Notes: generated by a model not told the origin, from the letters alone. 64,000 nucleotides of DNA from Stenopsyche tienmushanensis (GCA_008973525.1 WACJ01000358.1:1-64000); one strand, 5' to 3'. Shown: positions 36,160-48,754, numbered from the stretch's first letter. Program-made: numbers and translations.

Positions 36160-36335
36160 GACACGGTTCAGGAAACGCGAAAAGAATCTCAAAAAGGTTT
36201 CTAAAAATTTAAGGTCTCATAAATAAGAAAAAAATAATAAACACTCATTTATCGAATTGTCGTTAATCACATTAGAACAGCGAAGTGCATTTTAATTGTT
36301 TGAAGGGTGAAACCGATCCATTTTCGTTAAAAATT
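36160..36335 (+). repeat. Diverged repeat shared (inverted) with 41400-41600
   Basis: GAGACACGGTTCAGGAAACG near 36158 and GAAGGGTGAAACCGATCCAT near 36303 match, in order and inverted, GATATGGTTCAGGATACAC and AAGAGTGAAACCGATCCATT of the 41.4-41.6 kb segment. The copies are old. The 41 kb copy adjoins a Helitron-like end, so this may be internal sequence of that element. Confidence 0.5.
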
Positions 36336-36519
36336 TGGATTTTCTAATATATTAATTAAATGGAATGAAAAATGTTGATCAGTCAATATCAAAAAATTGG
36401 ATTCCAATAAGATAATTCTAGACTTTATTCTGCAATATTAATTCAAAATATGTATAATAATGCTCAGTTAACACCTACCCAGCTCACTATATTCACACCC
36501 TCTGATTATTATTTAAGTA

Positions 36520-36544
36520 GGTCCTTTTAAACTTTAAAAGGACC
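36520..36544. repeat. 25-bp palindrome
   Basis: GGTCCTTTTAAA and its exact complement TTTAAAAGGACC flank a single C. It could form a short cruciform or RNA hairpin; no T-run or gene nearby supports a terminator. Confidence 0.8.
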
Positions 36545-38167
36545 GGGAATCGGTAATTTTAAGTGTGTTAAAACATAGAGCAAAAAGCATTGCAGTACCC
36601 AATTGGGGATCATAGTCAATAATTGGCACCGGCAAACAAAATTAAATCGCATGAAATTATTTAATCAAAATTATATGACGGAAGATATATATCCTGGAGA
36701 AATAAACAGACACAAAACAAATAGTTTGTCACTCCTTAATTGTGGAGCTGGTGAATTTCGCTCTCCCAGTTAAGGTCGGTTTATGGTCTGTTTATTGTTG
36801 GAATTACGATTAGCCGCCAACAGCAGCAATTAAAATTAAGAATGCAAACAGTTGGCAGTACTGTATGCACGATTAATTAACTCGCGCTGCATAATTTCAA
36901 CTTTTCGAAGATAAAAATAAATTTTGATAACACATTCAGCCCTGCGGAGCGCAAATTAAAATAACCACCGCTAGGTATTTAATTCGGGAGTAAATTTGAG
37001 AAGTGAAATTCGCTCGACATTTTGGCCAACGTTTCCGAGAAGTCTCTCTCTCTCTCTTAGTTGATGAATGAGGGCATTTATGAAAATTTACTGAAATATT
37101 TCGCGTAAAATGTATCCTTCGGGAAGGGATCGACACGATGATATTTGTTCAGGTGCTATTCGGTGAGATGGAAAAATATTAGCACAGCCTGTGCACACAA
37201 GATTTTGTCTGTCATCATAAAAATGTCTTTTGTAGAAAGATTTCTTTATGTCTCTTCCTGCTCGAATGAAAATGCTTTCTATATAACTTTATTCTTTAAA
37301 TTCAATTTTTTGCTCTTCTATTTATGGACCCATATTGCTGTTCCCAATTTATCATTAGAAACAGTTGTATATAATATTTCTTTTTGTGATCTTTGAGGTA
37401 TTATGAATTTTCTCAAGGAGAAAACCAATAATAAAGTAGCATATTAATTATCAAATTTGTGTGATCTATAGAATGTCTTTTACGTAAGCCACAAATATTT
37501 TGTATGGGTGCCTAACATTCTATAGCGTTTTGTTTTTATGGCGTGATCCCTATCTCGACGCTATAGAAGGGTTGACCGTATGTATTGTGTAGATGAATTT
37601 TAATGTTACCTTTCATATCAGATTATTTAAACAATTCTTTTTAGTTAATTTAAATTATATGAATATTTTTATTTTGGATAAATTATGAAAAAAAAAAAAT
37701 TAAAGGGAAGAAAAAATTCTATAAACTTATTAAGTTGTAGAATTATATGACTCTGCCCGACGTCATCAATCGTCAAAGTATTTACTTATTCAGAAGCAAA
37801 AAAAAGTTTTTGTGGTTATGTACATAAAAAATACTGAAATTTTCACGCCAACTTTATATTAAGATTATGTTCAAAATATTATTCTTAAAGTGCCATATCC
37901 GTTATCGAACGTAGACGATCTGCATGGAAAACTTTACTGGGAAAAGGATTTAGCGATGGTTTCCCATTCGCTTTGCATAATTTAAACGTTCCCACGCGGC
38001 TTTATTAATAGTCTCAGTGTCTACTTTTTCAGATCCAGGGAATCAGAGTAAACTTGGATTGAGACGATCTGTAAAAATTATGATGATCTTTTTTCATAAT
38101 CTGGACCTTTTCTTTATCGTGTTTAAAAAATACACCCGCGCGCTACCATGATATGTATTTGGTACAC

Positions 38168-38270
38168 CATATGAAATTCTGAACCCCGTATCTATTATTA
38201 TTGATATCGATATTCCCATTATTAGAGTCGAGTTGTAGTAAATACATCATGATCAAGGAAAGGTCACACT
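38168..38270 (+). repeat. Dispersed repeat M4, copy 2
   Basis: It contains CTGAACCCCGTATCTATTAT, TATTCCCATTATTAGAGTCG and TAGTAAATACATCA followed by AAGGAAAGG. This is the same order as 60438-60545 and the inverse of 10110-10235. Confidence 0.6.
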
Positions 38271-38556
38271 TAAACATTTTATAGTTTGAATCCAGGATCT
38301 AAGCCACTATACCAACACTTAGCGCATAAAAAAAATCTAAAATTTAGATTAATGCATGTTACAACTGTTAAAGTATAATTTGACAACACGTTTGACATTT
38401 AACGAGTATTTGTCACCACCGCAGGAGTACGTTGCAAAACAAATCATGTGTGTATAATTTTGAATTTTTCATTATTTTAATGTTTTTGAATTATCTTCCT
38501 TGTTGTCCACAAATGGCCAATTTCCCATAAGACTTTACACTATGAAAAATATGTAT

Positions 38557-38757
38557 TGTGTTTTTATTTTATGATTTTTTATTAACTTTTTTATGCGATT
38601 TTTGGTACATTCTATCACATTGATTTGAAGTTATGCGGTTTTCAACAATAATGGAACTTATCCCCCAATTTTTTATGTAGTTTTTTTTTATACTATTTTT
38701 TTATGTGACTCCTTGTGGTACGTATCTATCGCATAAAAACAAACCCAAGTATATATG
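38557..38757 (+). mobile_element. Short TIR element M3, diverged copy
   Basis: TTTTTTATGCGATTTTTGGT, TTGAAGTTATGCGGTTTTCA, TAATGGAACTTATCCCCC, then TATCTATCGCATAAAAACAA and a CCCAAGTATATA end. The order matches the 21.0 and 58.7 kb elements, but the sequence is closer to the 34.8 kb copy, which suggests two subfamilies. Confidence 0.65.
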
Positions 38758-38892
38758 AAAAGTTTGCATATTAAATATTCAATTTTTTAAGAATAAAATA
38801 AAACACATGGATATTAATGACATCCAAGAAATATTAGAGGATTGTACGTTGAACGAAGGCATAACAATCAAAACAGATTTAATTCGCCATAT

Positions 38893-39200
38893 TAACAGCG
38901 ACATCTTCCGTCTCTCTTCAGGTGCAATGTGTTACTTTAACAGCGCCATCTCTTGTGGCCCTGCGGAGACATTGCACCTGCATACCGACCGATCGCTTCT
39001 TGCGCGTGCACCGTTGCCGGTTGGGTAGTGACGCACAGGAGGCGTAAGTCGGAAGAGTCGTCGGTTAGCCTTGGCTGCAAGAGGTCATCCTTCCTGCAGC
39101 CAGATATCTCTCTCTCGTATGGAATAAACAGTTATTTAGAGAAGATAATCTTTCTGTTCGATGCCCGTTTATTCCCATTCATTCGTCCAGCAACATCATA
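38893..39200 (+). mobile_element. Family R dispersed repeat, copy 3 (possible solo LTR)
   Basis: From ATTAACAGCGACATCTTCCG it runs through the GGTGCAATGT / ACATTGCACC inverted pair, TAACAGCGCCATCTCTTGTG, GGTTAGCCTTGGCTGC, ATGGAATAAACAGTTATTTAG (AATAAA signal) and ends at about CCAGCAACATCA. Unlike the copies at 29.8 and 45.3 kb it lacks the following GATAAAAGAACGGACCCG segment, so its right edge marks a family boundary, as expected for a solo LTR. The overlapping open frames are products of this repeat, not genes. Confidence 0.7.
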
Positions 39201-39204
39201 TACA

Positions 39205-41120
39205 ATCACATACAAAATTTTAAAACGTTTTGATAATTCCAACCATATTTTCCACTAAAAAGCGTTATTTTTGCTGATAGTTTTCCAATTTCGGAAAAGA
39301 TAAAAATCTAGAATCATGCTATTATATGTTAGTAACAAAATGATAATATATTTCACTCCAAAGAATTGAACTCTCAATGGTCTTGCATTATAGTCCAGAA
39401 ATATCGACTCTATTGAAAACTATGAATGCGAAGCCTATTGATCAGATGAGATTGTTTGCTACACGATGTTTCATGCACTATTTCAAATGCAAGCTGCAAT
39501 AAGAATACGTTGTGTTGGTTGGACTGCAAAAATGAATAATGCATAACATCTTCACTGGGTCAATATGAATTTCTTTGGATGAAGTCCACTCTTGCATGTT
39601 GCCTTGGAGTTTCGTCATGATCTAGCAATTGTCCTGTTTGTATGCAGTTATCATAAAATATCTATTTGTCAACGCTTCAATAGAGGCAACGTTTGAATTA
39701 ACATCAAACGAAGAAGAAATAAGAATATGTATACCTATATATTTAAAGAAACGTAGAATAGTCTTTTAATTTTATGTAAATTTTGCAAGTAGTTTTTCGT
39801 CATTTATGCTGCTAAATCGTCATGGAAATTGCTTATTTTCTTATATTTTCGGCTCTGAATTTATACTGTTTTATTTTTAAATAAGTAAAAATTATATAAC
39901 CTGTATTAAAAGTCAAATATACACAAAGAGTTAAAGTCCTTATCAAAACATATTTTAAATAAAAGCTTAAGCTCGTGTAAAACTTACAAATTGTGATTTT
40001 TTAATTACGGTGCAAGTCGTTTTAATACAACTGTGATTTGTTTTGCAGAAATGGTAAAAAGAAATCGAAAAACACAACTCAATTACGTCTGCTTGCACTC
40101 AAAGGACTGATGCAGCACCCCCTTTGGACTTGGTGGATATTCGTTAAAAGCGTGTCCAACAGACGGCTTAAAGAAGTTGTGATGAGGTAAAAATAAAAGT
40201 AAAAGAGGAGTGTCACTGAAACAAACCGGATTTTGCCAGGATTAAGTCTGCGGACATCACGAGCTTCGAAAACGGTCACTGCAAAATGGAAAAAATGCTC
40301 GCTTTTCCTCTTTAACAGCTTAGACGGCAATCGCTTTTCGCGGAGCAGCCTGCAAACACACGCGAGGATAATTCTATTTTATGTTTCGGAAAAGTTACGA
40401 AGCGGAAGTGAGTGCTGAAAAATTTTTCAAGTTAATGCCGTGTTTTTATACCGCTTGTTTAAATAAAATTTGGCGCAGAAACTTTATGACAGACTTGCCC
40501 CTAAAACATAATCTAATGCCGGGATGACAGGCTGTAAAAAATATGGCTTCTCCAGCGCGCAATAATCCACCGCTAGATTATGACGTAAAGCCTGAGTCTT
40601 GAAAGACAGGTAAGCACTTTATTATTTATATCTAAATCACGAGACTCCAAATAAAAGTATCCATAAATAATGTAAATCACCCGAATTTTAATTCCGACGA
40701 AGAGTCACGATCTCGCCTTAATGCGTCCATACAACCAACTTGAAAGCATTATTTTGTACGGACAAATTTCCATAAGGAAGAGCATCTATCTGGCGAAATT
40801 TGTGCATCGAATGAATAATGCATTTCTGTGATGTTTTTCAAATAAAGTTCGCTTCAGTCTTTTCGACCTTGTTGACTTTAAGTTTACTTGTATAATTTTG
40901 GTGGTCTAACATGCTCAATAAAATGGCTTAAATTGGATTACATATTTTAAAATCATATAATAAAAGGATCTTAAAAATAATAAATAATGAAATAATTAAA
41001 TTTATTTTCTTTCCGATAATGAATACATTTATTAAAATTGAATGATATATAAGGAAAAAGCAAACATTTGTTTTTATACTTAAGATCTAATTTAAGTTAA
41101 TTTTATTATACCTATATTAT
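39205..41120. other. Non-coding stretch, no recognised gene
   Basis: 40030-40880 is a G+C-richer, repeat-free island; frames 40079-40330 (-) and 40233-40418 (+) overlap each other without motifs. Confidence 0.5.
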
Positions 41121-41129
41121 TTAATAAAG

Positions 41130-41321
41130 TGCAAATAATAAATTGGCAAAGTTTTATCGCAATCTAATGAACGGTATTGTAGCACATAAAAAACGAACAA
41201 ACATGTCTATGTTACTCGCGCAATTCTTAGCAATAAGTGGACGAAGTTTTATCGCAATCTGATAAACGATATGGCAGCGCATTACATACGAACAAAGACA
41301 GATTAATTTTTAAATATTAGA
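41130..41321 (-). mobile_element. Helitron-like 5' end, dimeric, copy 1
   Basis: Minus strand from 41321: TCTAATATTTAAAAATTAAT, TTGTTCGTATGTAATGCGCT, then GATTGCGATAAAACTTCG, and again TTTGTTCGTTTTTTATGTGC and GATTGCGATAAAACTTTGCC. A TC start, A/T-rich run and TTTGTTCGTATGTAATGCGC are typical of insect Helitron 5' ends, and the base before TC is A as expected. The end module occurs twice in tandem, as it does in the inverted copy at 45.75 kb. No Rep/helicase coding sequence is present. Confidence 0.6.
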
Positions 41322-41399
41322 TTATGGCTTAAAGGCTGAAATAAATACCTGCCTTTCAGAAAATCATTATGTTTTTCACATAAAGTTATTGTATGATAC

Positions 41400-41600
41400 T
41401 TATATACCTATTCGAAGACCAAAATGGATCGGTTTCACTCTTGAATAAATGAAATATACAAATTGTTCAATAGTACTTAAGTGCGAATAGCAATTACTAA
41501 TGAAATGAAATTTTTCTGAGATCTTGATCATTAACAGCCAATTTCATTTGATAGTTCCTAAATTGTATAAATATGTGTATCCTGAACCATATCTCAGTTA
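41400..41600 (-). repeat. Repeat shared (inverted) with 36160-36335
   Basis: Contains AATGGATCGGTTTCACTCTT near 41424 and GTATCCTGAACCATATCTCA near 41578. See the 36.2 kb entry. It may be internal sequence of the adjoining Helitron-like element. Confidence 0.45.
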
Positions 41601-41744
41601 ATACTAATTTATATCTGAATAGTATAAATTTATAAGTTTTCTGCGTTGATCTAATACCATTAGCGACAAATTATAGGATATCCAAATCCTTTGGTTATTT
41701 ATTAAAATACTTTATCAAGATGTTTTTGCACTTTATTATCAGTA

Positions 41745-42655
41745 AAAAAAAAATTAATTTCATTTTTCGAAAGTACATATCTCCAAGAATGTTTTTTTAT
41801 AATTATGGCTACGAAATTCGGATTATTTCAATGCTTTACAACTAATTCGCGAAATGCGCTCGAAGTAATCACTCCATCCAGACTGCGCCCCAACGGCTCT
41901 GAGACCGCTGCAGTCGCAGGTTTGCTCCTATGCTTGCTTTAGTTTGCAGGCCAGAGGTTCCCGTTAAGGACCTTTATTATTTTTGCTTTACTAAGAGATC
42001 AAATGAAGTCAAAAAAATGTTTACACAGATTAAAAAAAGACGAAGAAGCGAGTGGAATTCTTGATGCGAATTACAAAAATATGCAACTACAAGATCGTTA
42101 TATTTGTACACGCATCCTTCTGCTCTCAATAAGAAAGTTTATCAGTTATTATGTTTAGTTATATGTTTTTCTTTTCAACATTTTTTAAGGACTTAAAACT
42201 TTAAACGTGTTATTGTCGAAACGACATTTTTGCACGTGGCGTTGAAAGAATTTCGAAAAACAAGTCGCCGATTGGTCTGAAATTTTACGAGCTTATTTTA
42301 TACATGTATGGCTATGGCAGTTCGGAAAATCATATCAAAATATTTATTTTATCTTACGTTTTACGTTAAAAAATACTCCCAAAAACGGTGTTTTTTTTTC
42401 AAACTAGCGCCATTTTGTTACTTTCAAACAAAAAATGTTTATTGAATGTTATGTTATTGCTAAACTCATACAGATAAAGAATCTTTTTAACTTATCTTTT
42501 TTGACATGCCATTTTAATGTTTTAAAATCGATATAATATATATATTTTTAAATTACGAATTTATTTTATTATTATTATATAATATGGTCATAAATCCCAA
42601 AACGATTCATTTCATAATACGGTGTATTAACTATGATTTTTTTTTAAATATTACC
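41745..42655 (+). mobile_element. Family A copy, degraded
   Basis: Left block (TTTCATTTTTCGAAAGTACA, GATTATTTCAATGCTTTACA, CTGCGCCCCAACGGCTCTGA), middle part with GACGAAGAAGCGAGTGGAA (the SINE-free target site, about 42040-42058), and right block (AACTTTAAACGTGTTATTGT to ACGGTGTATTAAC at 42620). It is closest to the 14.4 kb copy; both lack the transposase C-terminal coding part. A decayed right end (TTTTGGGCCCAGTAAAGG) aligns with that of the 12.6 kb element. Confidence 0.75.
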
Positions 42656-42664
42656 TAGTTTTGG

Positions 42665-44810
42665 GCCCAGTAAAGGACAATCAAGCTTAGTTAATAATTT
42701 CACAGCTATTTAATATAAATATGATTTCACTAATAATGTCACCGCATAAATAAATATTTGTATATGATTGAATCTTACTATCTTCATTCCTTTTTGGTAC
42801 CCATACAAATAAATTGGAATATATAAGATCGTAGATTGAGTACCGATTCTTGGAATCGAATTGTACTTGTATTCTGTTTGACGTGTTCAATCTGATATAT
42901 TTGATGTTAATAAAGTGAGCATAACTTCAAATATTTTTTTCCCACAAGCGATTTGTTTCATCCGAAATAAATCGAAAATTTAAGCCAATTTCAACAATTT
43001 TCATTCTTGAACGCAGAGATTTTTTTAAAGGTTTTATATTATTTGGTTATAAAATATTTTTAAATCTTATCAAATGTAAGTATAGAAATTTTTTCTGTGT
43101 TTTAATATAACAAAAAAGGTCCATATTAGCATATCAAATAAATTTTCGTGCTCTTCGCGTCGACGCCTTTGCCATATCCATCTTTATGTATGTACATATT
43201 TTCTTCTTTTTTTTAATTTTTAGCAAATTATTAGCATAATAATTATAATAATTTATTTCTTTGTGTAAAACGTAATTTAATTTCATCGTCAAAGAAAAAT
43301 TACATACATGCAAAATATGCTCATATTATCCATTTCAAAAACAAATCTTAACAAATTAATTTTAGATTATGAATGACGTTCTATTACAAATTTAAATTAA
43401 TTACGGTTTAATTTAACAAATTTGAAAATTGAAGACAATTATGTCGTTATCATCTTGTATCCCATGTCGACTTAAATCTTCAGGTTGCTTATTTTGTTTC
43501 ATGTTCGGCTATAAGCTTTGCATAATAAACCTTAATGGGTCTAAACTATAATATTAATTATAACTAAAATTAATTAAAACATGTATTATAGTTAATTATG
43601 TGCCTGCTGTTGTAAATCTTATGTTGAAAAAAGTTGAGTAAATATAGTAAAATTTTTGTATACGAAAATATTACTAACCTAATTTTTTTGTTAAAAATTA
43701 AACTTTACTAAAAATTTGTAAAGAAAGTGTTTAATCTGAATATTCGATTTCTCGATCGATTTTTTATTGCCATATCTTAATAATTGTTCATATTCTTTAA
43801 GGTCGGAATCTCATTTCATATGGAATTTTATTCTCCCTGGATAAATGCAAAATGTCTCTGTTCTGAACAGAAGATTGATATATTTAATATAGAAGCAATC
43901 AAATGACACCAAGTGTCTTTCATCAAAGAAAAACCACCCAGGCAGAGAATATTTGTTTGCTTTTATTGAACGAAAGTAATATAATTCAAATAAGGAAAGA
44001 CGAGTGTGCATATTGAGCCAAAATTAGGTCAGTCTTTCTTCAAGAGAGCCACTCATATATTTTTGTCAAAAGTAACAAAGAGATACACATAAACGTCTCA
44101 CCATTCGTATGCATGCAAATAGATTTTTATGAATAAATCATCCGGAAACATATATAATATAAGATACGGTTGCCTTCATTTGTCTTAGTCAGAAAAGGTT
44201 CTGAAAACGGTCCCTGAAGTACATTTAAACCAACGGTGGCTATGTCTTTTCATTTTATGGACTTTCATAACGGTTCGGCGAAAAAAGCACCATCGTTCCC
44301 AAAGCCGGAGTGTGGTAAATTAGTATACGATACAACGCGCCACTGTATAAAAGATGCTTTAAAATGATTAAGCCTAATTTATTCTGCGTCGGAGTAATGA
44401 ATTCTAAGAAAGGCCATTTCTTTGAACAGCATGGAAATTTCTCTGCCAGTTTTCGAGGCTATCTATTGCAATTTATCAATTATTAGCGAAATAACAATGC
44501 CGCCAGGCAAATTTTTGTTGAATTACAACAATCTAAGCTTAAAAACGGTCATTAAATCCACAGAGTACAATGAAATTATTCATATTTTTTTCATGGCAAA
44601 CCATCATTAGGTTTTGGCTTTTGTCATAATTTCAGCTTTATTGCAATATAAAAACGCTGTTAAAACACTATCTTGATCAACTTAATGAAAAATATAAATA
44701 TAACTACAAAATTTCTCAATTAAGCATTGCTTTAAATATAAATTTCATGCTTAAGATTATTAAACATGGCAAAATAAAATTGAAAGCTTGAACAAGACGC
44801 CGATTTTTTT
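42665..44810. other. AT-rich DNA, no recognised gene
   Basis: Nothing recognised. A mildly G+C-richer part lies at about 44210-44500. Short frames (42687-42890, 43811-44011, 44422-44610) carry no motif. Confidence 0.5.
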
Positions 44811-44814
44811 TGGG

Positions 44815-45165
44815 TGGCTAGGGGAGTCTTTTGCTATGTTTCACACACATTCCCTATGTCCTAAGTGTCTAATATATATTTTTTAATTTCATTATCATCA
44901 CAACTTTTTCATTCGTGATTGTAATAGCACATGATAATTGTTTTTGTATTTTGCAAAGTATCTTTGATATAAATAAATCATTATTTTATGTAGTTAATTT
45001 AAAGAAAATTACTTTTGAGCTTTCAAAGTTACATACAATGTGTAACCGAATGAAAAGTGTAAGCTTCTAAATTCTCTAAACGAAAAACTAACAACTATTT
45101 TTAACTTAGTTATATTTTTAAAATATCTCTAGATTATACCCTTTTCAATGATATGCTACATGTTA
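44815..45165 (+). mobile_element. Family X end fragment without the array
   Basis: GGGGAGTCTTTTGCTATGTT and CCCTATGTCCTAAGTGTCT match the left end at 29300. The segment then continues with TTTCAAAGTTACATACAATG and ATACCCTTTTCAATGATATG, matching 6945-7080. The 65-bp units and transposase tail are absent. Confidence 0.6.
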
Positions 45166-45289
45166 TTCAAATCGATACGCTTGCAAATGATTTCCATGCT
45201 CAGGGATTGAGACATTATAGCGGTTTGGTACTATAAAATTTGTTTTAATTGGCCACCTCTGCTTTGTATCACACGTAGTAGCGCTATTA

Positions 45290-45700
45290 ATCTGAGCAGA
45301 TTTAATTTGCCAGATTAACAGCGACATCTTCCGTCTCTCTTCAGGTGCAATGTGTTATTTTAACAGCGCCATCTCTTGTGGCCCTGCGGAGACATTGCAC
45401 CTGCATACTGACCGATCACTTCTGGCGCGTGCAACGTTGCCAGTTGGAGAGTGTCGCGCAGAAGGTGGGAGTCGGTAGAGTCCTTGGTTAGCCTTGGCTG
45501 CGGGAGGTCGTCCTTCCTGCAGCCAGATCTCTTTTTTTTCTCTCATGTGGAATGAATAGTAATTTAGTGAAGATAGTATTTCTATTCGACGCCTCTCTAT
45601 TTCCATCCATTTTTCCAACAACTTCACAGCCCGATAAAAGAACGGACCCGTGCGCTAGCGCAGTCATCCCGACAAACGGACGAAGAACCCTGAGGACGTG
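45290..45700 (+). mobile_element. Family R dispersed repeat, copy 4, with downstream segment
   Basis: Shared order: GAGCAGATTTAATTTGCCAG, ATTAACAGCGACATCTTCCG, GGTGCAATGT...ACATTGCACC, TTTTAACAGCGCCATCTCTT, GGTTAGCCTTGGCTGCGGG, a TTTCTCTC tract, CCAACAACTTCACAGCCCG, and then GATAAAAGAACGGACCCGTG with GCGCTAGCGC. Taking TGTTATTTTAACAG (45353) and TTCACA (45628) as edges gives a TG...CA unit of 276 bp, but sequence to the left is also shared between copies, so the true left edge may lie further out. Confidence 0.7.
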
Positions 45701-45749
45701 CCCTATATAAACAGTATGAAATAAGAACTGTTTGAACTATTAACTTCTT

Positions 45750-45990
45750 CTTCTAATATATAAAAAATAATATCTGTTTGTTCGTATGTAATGCGCTGCC
45801 ATACCGTTCATCAAATTGCGAAAAAACTTCGTTCACTTCTTACTAAAGATTGCGCAAGTAATATATGTATTGTCTAATATACAAAAATTAAAAAAAATAT
45901 GTTTGTTCGTATTTTATGCACTGCCATACCATTCATTCGATTGCGATAAAACTTTGTCAACATATTGTTTGCACTTTTTCAAATAATATA
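45750..45990 (+). mobile_element. Helitron-like 5' end, dimeric, copy 2
   Basis: TCTAATATATAAAAAATAAT at 45754, TGTTTGTTCGTATGTAATGC, CTGCCATACCGTTCAT, then a second start TCTAATATACAAAAATTA at about 45872 with ATGTTTGTTCGTATTTTATG and GATTGCGATAAAACTTTGTC. The two modules are about 118 bp apart. It is the inverted counterpart of 41130-41321. Coding capacity is absent. Confidence 0.6.
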
Positions 45991-45994
45991 GGTA

Positions 45995-48720
45995 TAGTAC
46001 AATTTGGAAAGAAAATAAATTTCATTCTTTCTATCATTCCTAATTAAGCAAGATAACACTCCCAATTTCAATTTATAAGACAGAAAATTAAAAAATCTAA
46101 TTTTTATCAACATCTCGGAACCAAGAATTTGACCAATCACTGATGGTAGATTAAATATAATTACATCGATGCTCTATATTTTGAAAAAATAATATCAATA
46201 AAACAAAGTACACGATTAACTTAATAATTAGAACCGATGGTGAAGATCTGTCTTGTTGACTAGATGATGGATTAGAAATATTTTCCCTCGCATCTACCAT
46301 GACATACAAAATAACCTGCTTAACGTGCGTATTTTCTTTGGATTAAACAAAATAATGCATTTGTAAATTGTTTATTAGAGTTTAATTTTGCAAAATCTTT
46401 AGATAACATTGAATAAGCATTCAAAAAGCATAAAAAGGCATTTATTTAATAATAAATCTTCAGTCAAATTTGTTACGAATATTCTTTCCAATAAAATATT
46501 TTTCGAAGATCAAATACTTTCGTATCCCGCAAGAATATTGAAAAATATTTTTGTTATTGTAGTACTTGTATGAAAAAGATATTATCTGCGGAATGTTAAA
46601 ATATATTTTTATCGTACAAAAATGGAATATATTTTAGAATGGCTTCGTAATGAAAAATACTCTGACTTTTCCGGGGGTATTTTATCACCATAATTTCGGT
46701 GCGATACTCTTCCATCAATTTCGCCGATACCTTTGGTATGTACCCATTCGTATGAAGTACCCCGGGTGAAATTCGTTAAGACGTCAATACGTGAAGATCT
46801 CCTGATGGTTTTTTCCCACTTTTGCTGCTAAGTTTATGGGAGTGCCAATCAAAATGAAGCCCTATTAATCTTGTTGAAGGGTTTTGTCTCTTTCGCGTAA
46901 CTGCCTCCAGAGTTGATCAATTACGTTGTCGCTCCACCCCCGTGCGAAAATTGGTAAAGTTTGCACACCAGTCAAAGATTAACGGAATTTCACACAAGAT
47001 ACACTTTGTGACAATTTTGAAACACTCATCACTCATCACTTATTCCCGCTATTATCTGACGTTTATTTCTTTTTTCATCGCGCCGCAGAAATAACTTGGC
47101 CACATTTTTTAATTTGTCAAATAATAATTTCCTTATATTATAAAAGTTATCATGCGAATATTTATTTTCAAAACATTTTTGCAAGCAATGTACGATAAAA
47201 ATATTAATTTTATAAACTTATTTTAAATGGATCAATTGATGCAAAAACGAAATATGTCCTTAAAAGATTCAATCTGGAGGCAATAAACATTAAAAAAGCG
47301 ACTATCCAATCGCAATTGGTAACTATTTGAAAGGTAAATAATAAAAAAATCAAATTATACGTCTTTCCCGATATTTCGAACCTCCTGTTGGACTCATGGA
47401 CTCGGAATAATTGACATGCATCAATATTAAAATTCTTTTATATACTACTTTTTGTTGTTTGTTTTTCTTTTATATACTATTTTGCATATCTTTATATTTA
47501 ATCAGATTAAATTGAATGCATATTAAGCAGGCTCGAAAATAGGCGCGCTTGTTAATCCCTTATCTTATATGTACATCAATGCGTCACCCCAAGATCTATA
47601 GACTTTTACATGCGGCGATACCGAGGAGGGGTTGGGGGTGATTAATTTTTTACATGTCCTCAGTGGCATGTGCCATGTGTGTGTTCATCGAAACTGTTGG
47701 ATTGAAATATCGATGTACGTAGGCCGTACTCGTTCATTGGGACATTATTTTTCATTGTATGTGGGGAAAATATAATTTGGTCGAGCTCAGATGTTCTGTG
47801 GTAAATTTTCATCAGTCGATAGGAAAAACAAATTACCTTTTGGATGACAAACGGTGGCGTGTGTGAAAGAAAAGCAATTTTCCCGCGTGTTCAAGCAGAA
47901 TGTAATAGGAAAAAGGTGAGCGTTAAGCATGATTAAAATGGCGGCGGCGCGAATTAAAATTGAATTAATACCTACCAAAGATCCCTTATATTTTAAACTA
48001 ATTAATTTGAATATATATATATCAAATTAAATTATGATATAATCCATTATATCTCCATTTCATTTTGGAATTCCAGCATCCACTAAAAATTTCAATGAAA
48101 AAATTGAAGATGTAGATGAGAGAATGTGATCAAAGCGTATTATTGTAAGTATATGAATATAAAAACATCATTTTTAATTAAATAATAACTTAAATATATT
48201 GATCTTGTACCTAAACTTAATTTTTGTCATTCCCACTGATACCCAGATTAATTGCATTATTAATATGATTATTTTTTTAACCCTACTAAAAATTCACTAT
48301 AGGATCGCAAGTTTCTAACGCAATTTCTTCTCAAATTTTACCCTGCGTATTGAAAATCGCTTCTTAAAATATTCAAGCCATTCTTTGCTAACAAAAATTT
48401 CATGACATGATCGTTATTCTTCAAATAATGGTTAATCAATCAAAGATGTTCATAACTTTTAGCGATATTTATTTAAAATATTTTCGTGGAAAAGCATATT
48501 TTTTTTCATTTGCAATTTACGATCCAAACAATAAGATTTTCTTTCGTTTTTTATAATAATGCTGAACATTTGAGAGTAATATATTTTGCACTTATAGACA
48601 ATCCTACCAAAATCATACATCTTATATTATTTTAATTTTTTGAATAATTTGTATTTTTTTCATGACGGACAACGATCTCTTAGCATATTCAAACTTAAAA
48701 GGGCAATCAATTATTATATA
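45995..48720. other. Non-coding stretch
   Basis: 46650-47040 and 47520-47960 are G+C-richer, repeat-free islands without recognised coding motifs. The rest is AT-rich. No tRNA or known repeat was found. Confidence 0.5.
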
Positions 48721-48754
48721 AACTCGTATAGTGTATGGTACATTGACGAACATT

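Larger units (their letters stand above)
35720..38160. other. Non-coding stretch with small repeats
   Basis: It holds a diverged copy of a repeat shared with 41400-41600 (listed separately), a perfect palindrome at 36520-36544, a G+C-richer island at about 36720-37170 with a (TC)n tract near 37045, and a pogo-like motif (inverted CAACCCTTCTATAGCG) at about 37557-37575. No genes were recognised; frames such as 37145-37396 have no motif. Confidence 0.5.

Noticed and set aside
36520..36544. Transcription terminator
   Set aside because: No gene upstream and no T-run after the palindrome.
38807..39258. Overlapping open frames (73 and 101 codons) with a protein resembling the 26815-27060 minus-strand frame
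   Set aside because: Similarity follows from the shared family R DNA, extends beyond the frames, and the matching frames break in the other two copies.
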